Source: Hymenopus coronatus (Eukaryota; Arthropoda; Insecta; Mantodea; Hymenopodidae). Taken from it: 64,000 nucleotides of DNA. Shown here one piece after another: positions 11,390 through 22,691 of the stretch. Each line of letters starts with the position of its first letter. Within the stretch, counting starts at the first letter, position 1. The translations under genes and the position numbers were made by a program. The stretch is taken from the NCBI GenBank assembly GCA_030762935.1, contig CM060897.1, positions 114,778,676 to 114,842,675 of the forward strand. The letters are read 5' to 3'. The notes under the pieces were generated by a model, which had not been told where the DNA came from, made no database searches, and worked only from the letters and a program-made list of their open reading frames with translations.

Positions 11390-12019
11390 TAGAATGAGGG
11401 CTTTTTCTTGAAATTTTCGTGCCACACATCCTTGGAAACGTAAAAGTTGAGTTGGGTAAGTTGCTTAGAGCTTCAATTACAATTATAATAATTAGAACTA
11501 GTTAGGAAAATCAGTACAAGATACATGTGGTTAGAGCAAAATACGAATATTTCAATTTTAAGAGTAAACTTTAAATCACCCGACTCATACTAGTAAGTAT
11601 TCTTCTGTGTCTTTTACCTCTAAACCTCTAGGAGATATTTGCAGATAAGGAACAAGGAAACCCTGTTTGTTTTATGATAACTACTTGTCAATATCTTGAA
11701 AGGTGTGAATATATGGGTATCTTAGACTAGTGCTCCGCGGGCTCCTATACTCAAAATGGTGTACTTTTCAAAGCTACAGAAAAACATACAAAAATAAGAT
11801 TCAAATTTGCCATATCAACTTTGGAATATTTCAACTATTCATTCCGTGTTGTTTCGAAAAGGCTAAAAATAACTACAGCGTGTAGAGAAAGCCATATGAA
11901 TGTAGGTTTCTTCATTGCACATCATTAAACATGTTATTGTAGCTCATTTATGTAATTCTAGCTTCCGAATATAAATTATCGCGATGCTTCTGGTAGTTGT
12001 TTGGAGATGCGTTTAAAAA
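11390..12019 (+). repeat. R870 variant with divergent end, inverted partner of 4845-6475
   Basis: Read on the opposite strand it matches 4840-5225 and 5795-5990, including the block TTCTAGCTTCCGAATATAAA and the junction TTTGGAGATGCGTTTAAAAA into the next R870 copy. Both loci share that junction, so the variant and the flanking R870 were duplicated or dispersed together. Confidence 0.6.
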
Positions 12020-12348
12020 TATGATGTGTTCCATTCACATGACTTTCCATCCCTGTGTTGCAAAAGAAAAACAACCTACTCTTGCAGAAGAAATTCCTTT
12101 ATCTACATCATGCTACTCGAGAAAAGCATTAACAAAAATTATTCTAGTACTAGATTCCTTGTAAGTTAATGCGATAGTCATATATTTTAAAATCTGGTGG
12201 CTATATGAATAATTGAAGTTCGGTTCGCTATATCAGGCATTCAGGGGGTCTCAAAATATGCATTTCCAGTGAGATCTTGATATCGAATTTTTGACTACTC
12301 TACAATACCTTCTATCTACACTATGAACACGGTATGTGTAGTGAAAGT
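12020..12348 (+). repeat. R870 repeat, internally deleted
   Basis: It begins with ATATGATGTGTTCCATTCAC and ends with GTGTAGTGAAAGTAAAAA. The middle of the unit is missing: the sequence jumps from the 'GGTGGCTATATGAAT' block to 'AGGGGGTCTCAAAATATGCA'. Confidence 0.75.
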
Positions 12349-12364
12349 AAAAATTGGAGGTTAT

Positions 12365-13015
12365 AGTGCCGAGTTATGGAGAAGAACTATGAAAGCTAAA
12401 TGGACATGTAAAATAAAGGCCAGGATTTCATGATAATAAATCCTTAGTTTAGCAATAAATAGAATGAAAAATAATATTCTACACATATATGCCATAAGGT
12501 CGTCTCCTTAGCGCGGTGGTAGCGCAGCTGCTTACCAAGCAAGAGACCTGGGTTCGATGCCCAGTACCGGCGTGGGGATTTTTCCCCCGCTGGGAGACTT
12601 GGCCCGGGGAGCACTCAGCCTCGTAAGGTCCCTGGGGGGCCAATTGAGGAGCTACTTGATGGAGAAGTAGCGGCTCCAGGTCATGAGGACCGCATTAACC
12701 GGCCGGGGGGACTCTAGGCGCTGACCACGTCTCACCCTCCATTACTGCACCCCATCCATGACGTCTGTAGTGGACAGAAATGGGGGACGCAGCGGCCGGG
12801 CGGTAGCCCAAGGTTCCTTGTGAGCTGTCATGCCATGGAGTATATGCCATAAAATAATACAGATATTTTGACGGGAAAATTTTGAAGGAAGACCTAGAAA
12901 GGAATCTTAGAACATGCCATTAGGTGTTCTAGTTATGAAGAAAATATAAGAGCAATGACCGAAAGAAGAGAAGAAGTGTTGCAATGACGAGCCCACGAAG
13001 AAGAAGATGATGATG
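12365..13015 (+). pseudogene. LINE reverse-transcriptase C-terminal remnant, split by a SINE
   Basis: The segment after the SINE reads in shifting frames as the tail of an endonuclease-reverse-transcriptase LINE: FEGRPRKE, then CSSYEENIRAMTERREEVLQ, followed by a GAAGAAGATGATGATG tract like the (ATG)n tail of the LINE at 57534-60050. The part before the SINE (GAGAAGAACTATGAAAGC onward) plausibly belongs to the same ORF. Frames are broken. The call rests on short motif resemblance. Confidence 0.5.
12498..12840 (+). mobile_element. tRNA-derived SINE, family S1, complete with target duplication
   Basis: The head has a good A box (TTAGCGCGGTGGTAGCGC) and B box (GGGTTCGATGCCC), the internal RNA polymerase III promoter of tRNA-derived SINEs. 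A GC-rich body follows. The element is bounded by a perfect 12-bp direct repeat, TATATGCCATAA (12486-12497 and 12841-12852), which marks the insertion. It ends in GCCATGGAG without a poly-A tail. A second copy at 55363-55682 ends at the same bases. Confidence 0.9.
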
Positions 13016-13654
13016 TTATTCTGTTTAAGAAACACAGAGTGACATTTTAGATTTCTATATTTCTGTATGCAATTTTCTAAAACTTTTACTGTATTGCATT
13101 GCTGTTATATTAATAGGCATCCCAAATTTCATTTAAAGTAAATAAATAATTTGCAAATATAAATGTTTTCATACATTTTATTACGTAAATATATTGCATG
13201 ATGAAAATGTTGTCTCAGACTTTGAGAAAATTGGTTTAAATTTTTTAATTTGAACTTTGCCTGCACCATACAAAGACCTTAAATTGTGATTTTTCATAAA
13301 CTTTGAATACTGAACTATATTTACAGATAGCTTAGAAATTTTAAACTCTAACTCATGTTTTCATAAATATATAAATGAAAAAAATAATATTAGTTTTATT
13401 CTTTTTCATATTACAATGGATACCTCAGCACATTATGCAAAGTTTAGTTGTGTTGAAAGAAAAATTGAGACGCATGGAATATTTTGAAAGTATGAAAATG
13501 TAGTTTTGAGAACGCCGCTTTTTATGAAATAGTATCCTAGGAAACACGTGTGTCGTACGATATTTAAATGAACTCAAAGCAAGGGTGTAACAGCGAAATT
13601 ATTATTCTTAATAAATGTCCAAAGACTCCAACAACTATTTGCTATAAAAAGCGA
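13016..13654. other. AT-rich unassigned sequence
   Basis: No motif, repeat or protein-like frame was recognised. Confidence 0.35.
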
Positions 13655-13955
13655 TAAACAAGTAAACATCTTTAATTACTTGGGATGCTGGATGTTCTAT
13701 GAACAACAAAAAGATATACAACAAAAGCTAGATATGTTCCAACATAAGTGTGGAATTATACAAGAACGTCTTTAAGAAACAATCATTTTATTGCAGTGAA
13801 AACTGATTCAGAAAAACATTAGAAACAGCCGAGATGCAATTAATTAGAAGAATATCAGATTATACATTATGAGATCATATATTTAATATACGAATACAGG
13901 AAGAACATATAGAGGAGAAGATAAATGAGATTAAAAACCAGTGGTTCTAGTGTGT
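13655..13955 (+). pseudogene. LINE reverse-transcriptase C-terminal fragment
   Basis: In broken frames it reads NIFNYLGCWMFYEQQKDIQ, then LDMFQHKCGIIQERL, then ETAEMQLIRRISDYT, then FNIRIQEEHIEEKINEIKN. This is the typical region downstream of the polymerase domain in endonuclease-reverse-transcriptase LINEs ('YLG' block followed by 'RRI..YT..DHIFN'). At least three stops or shifts make it dead. The rest of the element is absent, so it is a short truncated insertion or deletion remnant. Confidence 0.75.
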
Positions 13956-13982
13956 AACAAGAGTGCTTGACTATAGAATAAC

Positions 13983-14112
13983 TGTCGCCGTGATCGAATG
14001 GTCAGCGAGCTGACTTCCCACCCGGGGAATTTTTCTTTAGCCAGAAGTATTCCCTATCTCCCACAGAGTCTGGTAGTATGTATGTGAGAGAGAATGTGTG
14101 TGTGTGTGTTTG
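13983..14112 (+). mobile_element. SINE head fragment and short TG tract
   Basis: The run GCCGTGATCGAATGGTCAGC with TGACTTCCCACCCGGG resembles the tRNA-like start of a SINE, with a degenerate A box. A CCCTATCTCCCACAGAG block and a (TG)n near 14096-14110 follow. No B box is clear. Confidence 0.4.
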
Positions 14113-14309
14113 AGGAAAATAAAATGATTTAAATCAAACGTAAAAGAACCTACAGACAACGAGTTGTTTCAAGTACAAAGCCCCCGAATGACCTCAGATG
14201 TTTAAAAAAAAAAAGGCTATAAACTAGAATCATATGGGAAGATACCTGTGAGCCGGAACGAGCTACGTAGTTTGTCCTTCTAGTGGGATAAAAGAAGAAA
14301 CAAATTATT

Positions 14310-17300
14310 CTTACAAAAGATAATTCTTCAATCTTCATCATGGTAATCGAAATAAACACTACTGAATTCGTCTAACTACTTAGTTTCTAATAAGCAGAAG
14401 AGAAATAAGCAAGTACAACAGGCTAAAGCGATAATCAAATCTTTGTGAATGTGAAAAATTGCAGTTCGGGTTGCTTTGAATTTCCAGAAAAACAAAAGAG
14501 AAATAAAATGAAAGAACATGTGTAGTTTAAATATGAAACCTATAACAAGGAATACTCGGAACCAACTCAGGAATAAAAATATATATATGGCATAAGTTGT
14601 GTTTTAACGAGATATGCATTTACGGTTTGCCATTATTCATAATTCATGCAGAATGAACAGGTCTTCAGAAGCTATTCCCACAAAATTCAGAATATATACA
14701 TATATATAATATATAATATATACATATATTTTATTAATTATCATGTAACTATTTCTGAGGAAAATGTCAAGGGAGATTTTGGGAAGAGGGGGCATTTTCT
14801 TAAAATCTTGCTGTAGCATCTTTGAAATATACTAAACTTAAATATGAAGTATGTGGTATTTAATGATGTTTTAGTTTTTCAGCTATGCTATCTAAACGCA
14901 CACACGCGTACTTTTCACTAAAAATACCTTTTTTGGACTCAGGGGACCTGAAACCATTTATTTTCAGTGAAATCTCTGTATCCAAATGTTCTCTGCAATA
15001 CAATACCCGCTATGCACACTATGTATCTACACAGTAAAGTACAGAAAGTAAAAATCTGATATGTTCCATTCATATGACATTTTCTACATATCTCTGTAAC
15101 AAATTATTTTTAAAAAGCTTATTCTTGTATCTAGATATTTTGTACTACTCGAGAAAAACATCACCAGAAATGCTTTCTTGTAAGCAGAGGAGAAATAATG
15201 GAATACACTTGGCTAAAGTGATGGTCAAATCTTTCAAATGGTTGCCATGTGGATGAAATCCGTTTCTATGCATTGCCAGGAACTGATAAATTCCCGTTTG
15301 AGAAAAGTTATAAGTATTGTAATACAGAAACCAGTAACAAGGAAAATCTTAAAAAACTGATGTGTACCATTCACATGACTTTCTCTACATCTCTGCAACA
15401 AATTATTGTTAAAAAGCTTATGCCTCTATTTACTTCATGCTACTCGAGAACAAGTTAGCAGAAATAGTCTTATTACTTGTTTTCTTGTAAGTAGAAGCGA
15501 AATAAGGAAGTACCATAGGTTAAAGTAATAGTCAAAAGCTGGTTGCTATGTGACTGAAGTTCTTTTGTTTATATGGACAGGAGTTGACAAATTCCTATAT
15601 GAGATAAGTAAGTTTTTCATAGCTGAAACCAAAAGCAATGATTATCTTAAAAACGATCAAATCCACGTAAAAAATGTATATGACATAAATTGTGTGTTTT
15701 AACGTGCTCTACATTTCTAAGTTTTTATCTAAGTTTTAGGGTTTAGTAGTTATGCAAAATTCCGTAAAATTCGTCCAGAATAAAGTAATCTTCAGAGGCT
15801 ATTCCCAGAAACTTCAAGATATACATTTTATTTGCCAGGTAAATATATTTAGTATGTGATATTTTAATCAAAATCGTTAGTGCCATATTTAAGAAACTCA
15901 AAATTTTAGAAAAAAGTTCCATGTAAAGGGTAGTTTGGGGTGGGGCAATTTTTCTCAAAATCTTCGTATTGCATCCCTGGAAGATACAAAACTTAAATAC
16001 CAAGTTTGGTATTTTACCGACTTTTCGTTTTTGAGTTATCGTGTTCACAGACTCACGGACACACACAAATACACAGACCTTTTTCTGAAAATATTTTTTT
16101 GAGATATAGGGGACCCTAAAACATATATTTCCGCTGAAATCTCGGTATCGAATTTTTTGGTGGAGTGCAATACCTTCTCTATACACTATGTATATAGTAC
16201 GTATAGAGAAAGTAAAAACCTGATGTGTACCATTCACATGCCTTTCTCTATATCCCTGCAACAAATTATTCTTAAAAAGCTTATGCTTCTATTTACTTCA
16301 TGAAAATCGAGAAAAATTAGCAGAAATAGTCTTATTACTTTCATCCTTGTAAGTAGAAAGGAAATAAGGGAGTAGCATAGGTTAAAGCGATAGCCAAAAG
16401 CTGGCTACTATGTGACTGAAGTTCCTTTGTTTGTATGGACATGAGTTGACAAATTCCTGTATGAGAAAAATTAAGATTTTCGACCCTGAAAACAAAAACA
16501 AGGAATATCTAAAAAAAGATCAACTCCAAGAAAAAAATGTATACAACATAAATTGTGTTTTAATGTGCTCTACATTTTTTGTGTGGTAAGTTTTTGTCTA
16601 TCTCTTAAGGTTTAGCAGTTGTACAAAATTCCGGACAATTCACTCAGAATAAAGTAGTCTTCAGAGGCTGTTCCCAGAAAATTCAAAATATACATTTTAT
16701 TTGTCGGATAAATATCTTTAATATTCGATATTTTAATCAAAATGGTTAGAGCAATTTTTTAGAAAAGCAAAAATTTCGAAAAAAGTTCCCTGTAAAGGGT
16801 AATTGGGGGTGGGGTGACTTTTCTCAAAATCTTCGTGTCGCATCCCTGGAAGATTCTAAACTTAAATACCAAGTTTGGTATTTTACCGACTTTTCGTTTT
16901 TGAGTTATTGTGTTCACAGACAAACGGACACACAGACACACTGACACACGGACACACGGACACACACACGAACCATTTTCTGAAAATACTCTTTTTAGAT
17001 AAAGGAGACCCTTAAACATATATTTCCGGTGAAATGTCAGTATCGAATTTTTGGTGGTGTGAAATATCTCCCCCTTATACTATGTACATAGTTCGTATAG
17101 AGAAAGTAAAAATCTGATGTGTTCCATTCACATGACTTTCTCTATCTCTCTGTAACAAATTATTGTTAATAAGGTTATCTTTTATTTGTTTCATGCTAAT
17201 CGAGGAAAATTAGCAGAAATAGTGTTATTTCTTGCTTTATTGTAAATACAAGCGAAATAAGGGAGTACCATAGGCTAAAGTGAAAGCCAAAAGCTGGTTG

Positions 17301-18512
17301 CTATGTGACTGATGGTCCTTTGTTTGTATGGACAGGAGTTGATAAATTCCTGTATGAGAAAAGTATAAGTTTTTCAAACCTGAAACCAAGAAAAAGGAAT
17401 ATCTCAAAAACGATCAACTCCACGAAAAAATGTATATAACAAATTGTGTGCTTTAACGAGCTCTACATTTATTGTATGTTAAGCTTTTGTCCATCTCTTA
17501 CGGTTTAATAGCTATGCAAAATGCATCCTAATAAAGTAGTCTTCAGAGGCTATTCCCAGAAAATTCAAAATATACATTTTATTTGTCAGGTAAATATCTT
17601 TAATATATGATAGTTTACTGAAAATCGTTAGAGCCATTTTTTAGAAAATAAACATTTTCGAAAAAAGTTCCATGTAAAAGGTAGTTTCGGGTGGGGAATT
17701 TTTCTCAAAATCTTCGTGTCGCATCCCTGGAAGATACTAAACTTAAATACCAAGTTTGGTATTTTACCGACTTTTCGTTTTTGAGTTATCGTGTCCACAG
17801 ACACACGGACACACTAACACACGGACACACGGACACACACACACGGACCTTTTTGTGAAAATGCTTTTTTTTTGATAAAGGGGACCCTAAAACATATATT
17901 TCCGGTGAAATCTCGGTATCGAATTTTTTGGTGGAGTGCAATACTTTCTCTATTCACTATGTACATAGTGCGTATAGAGAAAGTAAAAATGGTCAACTCT
18001 ACGAGAAAAAATGTATATGACATAAATTGTGTGTCTCAAGAGATCTACATGTTTTGTGTAGTAAGTTTTTATCTGTCTCTTACAGTTTACTAGTCATACA
18101 AAACCCAGCAAAATTCGACCAGAATAAAGAGATTCTCAGAGACTATTCCTAGAAAATTCAAGATATACATTATATTTGTTTTATAAATATCTTTAGTGTA
18201 TTAAATTTTAATCAACGTCGTTATAGCCATTTTTGAGAAAATCCAAATTTTCGAAAAATTTTCCATGTAAATGGTAATTTGGGGTGGATAATTTCTCTCA
18301 AAATCGCATCCTTGTAAGATACTAAACTTTTAAGTTTTAGTATCTTACCGACTTTTCATTTTTGAGTTATCGTGTTCACAGACACACGGACCTTTTTCTA
18401 CATTTTTATACAGGGGACCTTAAAACATATATTTCTGGTGAAATCTCGGTATCGAATTTTTTATTGCAATACAATAGTTTCTGTACATAGTACGTGTAGA
18501 GAAAGTAAAAAG
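14310..18512 (+). repeat. R870 tandem array, six head-to-tail units
   Basis: The units are approximately 14310-15053 (5' incomplete), 15054-15357 (mostly deleted), 15358-16219, 16220-17109, 17110-17991 and 17992-18512 (5' part missing). The central three have spacings near 863-892 bases. Junctions read AGAGAAAGTAAAAATCTGAT, so one unit's tail is fused directly to the next unit's head with a single shared TAAAAA. The last junction joins a tail to the middle of a unit. Near-identical long open frames on the minus strand across several units reflect recent copying, not an obvious gene. Confidence 0.85.
16172..16212. repeat. Terminal palindrome of R870 (best-preserved example)
   Basis: TCTCTATACACTATG and CATAGTACGTATAGAGA-type arms meet around a TGTAYA centre and are followed by AAGTAAAAA. 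The same structure ends almost every R870 copy, with changes that often keep one arm intact. It could form a hairpin in single strands. Confidence 0.75.
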
Positions 18513-18784
18513 CAGTGCACTCGAGTCACCTCGCCCGTGAGCACTAGCTCTTGATATACGAGATTCTCGTTGCCACATTCTCGAAAAGTGGCGTGGCTGA
18601 CGAGTAACGGGTTTTGAGGGCCTCTAAACTCCGCAATGTCCGCATCTACACTTACCTTGCCAAACAATAACCTTTGGATCTTTTATCTCATCCCTTGCTC
18701 CCAGTGGTTGCATTTAGCACAGTAGGCCCTCTTCTGCCCCCTGCGAGAATTACTAAACGAAACATATTAATGAACAAATCCGCT
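18513..18784 (-). other. GC-richer orphan segment with a protein-like open frame
   Basis: This lies between two R870 copies. On the minus strand an open frame from 18667 reads VDADIAEFRGPQNPLLVSHA and on through TFRECGNENLVYQELVLTGE. I do not recognise the family. It is richer in GC than its flanks and its composition is less repetitive than the surrounding repeats. It may be a captured exon, a TE fragment, or chance. I assign no function. Confidence 0.3.
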
Positions 18785-19502
18785 GTATTACATTCACACG
18801 ACTTTCTTTACCTGTATATACTATTCTTACAAACTATTATTTTATCTATATCATGCTAATCGAGATATATAGTAAAGAAATTCTCTTATTACTTGCTTCC
18901 TTCTAATCAGGAGAGAAATAAGGAGATACGCTAGGCTATGGCAATAGTGAAGTCTTTTAAAAGCTAATCGCAATGTAAACAACTGAAGTTAGTTCGCCTT
19001 GCATGGCTAATAGTAAAACAAAGGAGAGATTAAACGAAAACGAAATGCGACTTCCCGTTTGTGAGAAAGTTTACATGGTTTAAATTTAAACTAACAAGAC
19101 ATCTTTCGTAAATCTCAACTCAAAAAAATAAATATATCATAAATTGTGGTTTTAATGAGATCTATATATCTTAGTAAATCGTGTCTCTTTACCAGTTATG
19201 TAAAATTCAACCTTAATGAAGACATCTTCAGAGGCTATTCCCAGAAAATTCAAGATATACATTTTATTTTACAGTAAATATCTTTAATATATGGTAATTT
19301 GATAAAACTCTTTAGATTCATTTTGAGAAAAACAACATTTTCAAACTTTTTCCATATAACGAATAGTTTTGGGGAAGGGGGATTTTCTTGAAAATCTTCG
19401 TCTCCCATCCTTGGAATATACTAAGCTTAAATATCAAATTTGGTATCTAATGGTCTTTTCGTTTTTGAGCTACGCCGTCCAAACGAACATATACATGCAC
19501 AC
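18785..19502 (+). repeat. R870 repeat, 3' end cut off by a mariner derivative
   Basis: The copy runs from TTACATTCACACGACTTTCT through AAATTCAAGATATACATTTT to GAGCTACGCCGTCC near 19480. There the terminal part is replaced by the fold-back element. Confidence 0.75.
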
Positions 19503-19985
19503 TGATATCAAATGAGCATTGAAGTTATTTTGGAAATCTTCGATGGTTTGAAACTGCTGCCCTTCTAGGCACGTCTTCAGTTCAGGGAAAATGTGAAAGT
19601 CGCTGGGTGCCAGGTGAGGAGTGTACGGCAGATGATCGAAAATGTCGCATTGAAAATGTTCAAGTTGTGCCAGCAGTAAGTGGACGAGCGTTTTCATGGA
19701 TCAACACAATTCCTGAAGTCAGCATTCCTATTCGTTTATTTTGAATGGCTCTCCACAAACGTCGTAAAGCACGAAGATCTTCAAAACAACGTCAATGCGC
19801 ATTTGAAATCATTGGCGGCAACAGTTTGCAAAGCTTGTGCACAGGTACGATAAATGTCTCAATATTTTCGGTGATTATATTGAAAAGTAACCATAAGTGT
19901 ACAAAACTTTTAGTAATAAAATAATTGTTTTCTATGAACTTGTCTTTTATTATAGACAATCGGAGGATGAAAAAAACGGCCCTCG
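19503..19985. mobile_element. Fold-back (palindromic) mariner derivative, locus 2
   Basis: The minus strand encodes a mariner tail: GIVLIHENARPLTA (second catalytic D region, here E), then HLPYTPHLAPSDFHIFPELK (third D), then FQTIEDFQNNFNAHL. The plus strand from about 19768 encodes the same C-terminus again (KHEDLQNNVNAHLKS, then KLVHRYDKCLN-like sequence) and runs to a terminus ending AAAAAACGGCCCTCG followed by TA (19986). The inverted junction, around GGATCAACACAATTCCTGAA, is the same as at locus 1. This copy keeps loop sequence deleted from locus 1, but its left arm is truncated. Confidence 0.75.
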
Positions 19986-19987
19986 TA

Positions 19988-22691
19988 TTTATCTTTTAAA
20001 CATATCTTAAAATATATATGTACATCATACAAAATTGTTTAGGTTTAAAATCAATAAATGTACTAAGTAAATTACTTATTTTTAAACCTTAAACATACTA
20101 AGCAATATGTTTATATAAAATCGCATGAAGTAGGTCTTATACAAACAAAACGTTTCATATATAACTTTAATTTCGGATTCTTGATATAATAATAGCTAAA
20201 ATTGCCTAAAAATAGCGGAATCATTACTTGCTGTTATTATATTTAAGATATTAAGCAAGTATATTTTAAAATTGCATAAGGTCCCTAAAGTTTGCTTGCA
20301 GATAACTCTTGGTGCGTTTAAAGAGTTGCAGAAAACAACGGGGCAAAACCAGGTAAACGCCGGTGTGTTGTGATGTTGGTGTGAACAATCTGCGTTATAC
20401 TCTTCTTGCACATGAGTGGAAATGCTCATTGAGGCAAGTTCCCAGGTTACTTCCAATTGTAGAGGTGTGTGATATTGTCGCAACCCCATAGGGGGGAAAA
20501 AAAAAACAGGATGAAGATGCAAACTGTTTGGGAACGAGGAATTGGTACTGAGGTCAAAGGGGAATTTAGGCGTAAGAAAACAGTTTACATCTTATAAGAT
20601 TAGCTTCCAAACGAACAACTTCCATGGTGACTGGGTCCCATGTGGTGTTGGAGCTATATAGCACACAGCCGCCATTCCCTTACTACCCGTCCCATCTCAT
20701 GTTACTGGTGGCGAACGCTAACTGCTACATCATATCCTGGACAGGGGCTGTGGAAAATCAATGTCCATTAAACGAATGTTCAGGTGGTGTGTTAAACGAA
20801 CGTGTTCATTCCTCATGTACAATGCCCCATTACAGAAAACCTGATATTACAGCATGAGTTATAATAAATCCGTTAACTAGGGATAACATCTTAGAGATCG
20901 ATAGCGGGACAGAATCGAAGTTAGTGTAGCATGATAAACCTATATAGTTGTGATGTGTTGACAATGTAGTGTGTACGTATGGGTACTAATAGAAGAAAAA
21001 TGGGACAGAGGTTGCGAGGTAGACTGTGATGTTTTCACCAGCAGTGGAAGGTTATGTTTACCACCAGAGTTTGGGTGGTGGTAAATATAAATATCACTGA
21101 TTTACAGAAACTAACAACCTTAATATTCATATACATTCAATTGCAGTTGTGCAACAAGTCATCAGCATCATTATTCGTTTCATTTTCTCTCAAGATACCT
21201 AGATTACAATGCACAACAATACACATTCGTAACGTCTCAAATGTGAATCGTCTCCGATTGGCATGTAAACAGACTCTGTATTGTGAAAAACGTCGCTTCA
21301 TATCACAAGATGAGATTGGAGATAAGCGGTAATAGGACACATCATGAACTGTTGGGTAAGATACTCCTTCAGCAATTATTTCCGTAGCAACACCTCATCG
21401 AGAAACGTTCTTCAGCGCGTCACTACAGGTTGTTTACATGCGGCTCGTGCAGTCGCCAATGCAGATCGCTCTCTATCAGCAGGCACATAACTGGTATCCG
21501 CACGTGTCCTGCTAACGGTTTCCAAGATGATATTCCTACTGATAAATATTGTCTGGTGTTAAAAGATAAATAGAATACTTACATAAATATCTACTGTGTA
21601 CAGCATTACGTGTTGGACTGTGCCATACGCTCAATCTGCACAACTCCCCCCGACTCATCGTTAGTCCACAATCGTTAGGCAACAGCAACAATACAAACAC
21701 CGCCATGAGCGGTAACCGAACTGGAACGAGCTACACGATTAATGCATGTGTGTTCTAAGATTGCGTTCCAAAAGAGAACCTCGCCCCACGCTACATGGTA
21801 TTTATAGGGGATACTGCCATCTTAAGAGACCTAAAAACTGCAACAAACCTGCCAATCCATAAAAGCTCTAAATATAACAAAGTTACCAAGTTATAGCCAA
21901 TTTGAAACACTTTATATGTGTAATTTATACACCAGAAAATAAATCTCAGCGTTCTCGCTTTTAAGGGAAATGGGTAGCGTGATATACAGATTATATGGAT
22001 ATACAGTTAACCCGAGATAGGTATATTTCTCTGGCTGTAGTTTATAGATCAATGAAAACAAATTACTGTAAAATCTGGATAATGTTTCTTTACATTTTTA
22101 TGATCATATATTTTGTAGTTTGTGTGAAAAAAATAAATTAACTTCAAAATGGTGTTTGTTAAACGAATGGCAAAAATTGGATATCTTTGTGTTCCATTTT
22201 CTGGGAAATCAGTAGTAGCAGAAAATTGAAACTTTCACTACATATAAAGACATTCTGCTTTATATCACTGAACTAGGGGAATTAAGCAACTTATGATCTT
22301 TCTGATTTGAGAACTTTTATTGTCTGTAACAAAATTTATATATAAATTTGAAGCAATGTCCTTTTTTTAAAAAAATGTATTAGATACACTTAAAATATAA
22401 CTCTGGTTCAATGTTTGTGATAGATTATCTTATATAAGTATGCCAAATTTGAGCCATGTAGCTTTATAGTTTTTAATAAAAAGGAACATATATATCAAAC
22501 AAACTAGTTTTGAGATAATTGCAGTTAACTCGGTCGGAGGTAGAGCGATTGTAGAACTTCATATTCTTCTACAGCAATTTTGAAATCAATTATATCTTTA
22601 AGCTCTCACGGACTGTTTACACTAATTCAGAGTAATATATAAAGCGAGGGAAACCTGTAAGTAGTTAGCAAGGAGCTGTTTCACGCCTAAA
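19988..22691. other. Unassigned sequence
   Basis: Three modest open frames (20196-20522 minus, 20624-20857 plus, 21054-21332 plus) match nothing I know. The stretch 20280-21780 is less AT-rich than its surroundings. No splice-consistent gene model can be supported by eye. Confidence 0.35.

Noticed and set aside
12510..12575. A tRNA gene
   Set aside because: A and B boxes are present, but they head a 343-bp SINE with target duplications, and the same body is found at 55363 and 55800.
15743..16264. A possible conserved gene inside R870 (similar open frames at 15743-16264, 23082-23339, 48864-49145)
   Set aside because: The frames share wording because the copies are close relatives. Other copies, such as those at 34800 and 53700, carry stops and shifts in the same place, and start positions differ. 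No domain is recognisable.
20624..21332. A host gene with several exons (open frames at 20624 and 21054)
   Set aside because: No recognisable domain, no consistent splice signals linking the frames, and lengths expected by chance in less AT-rich DNA.
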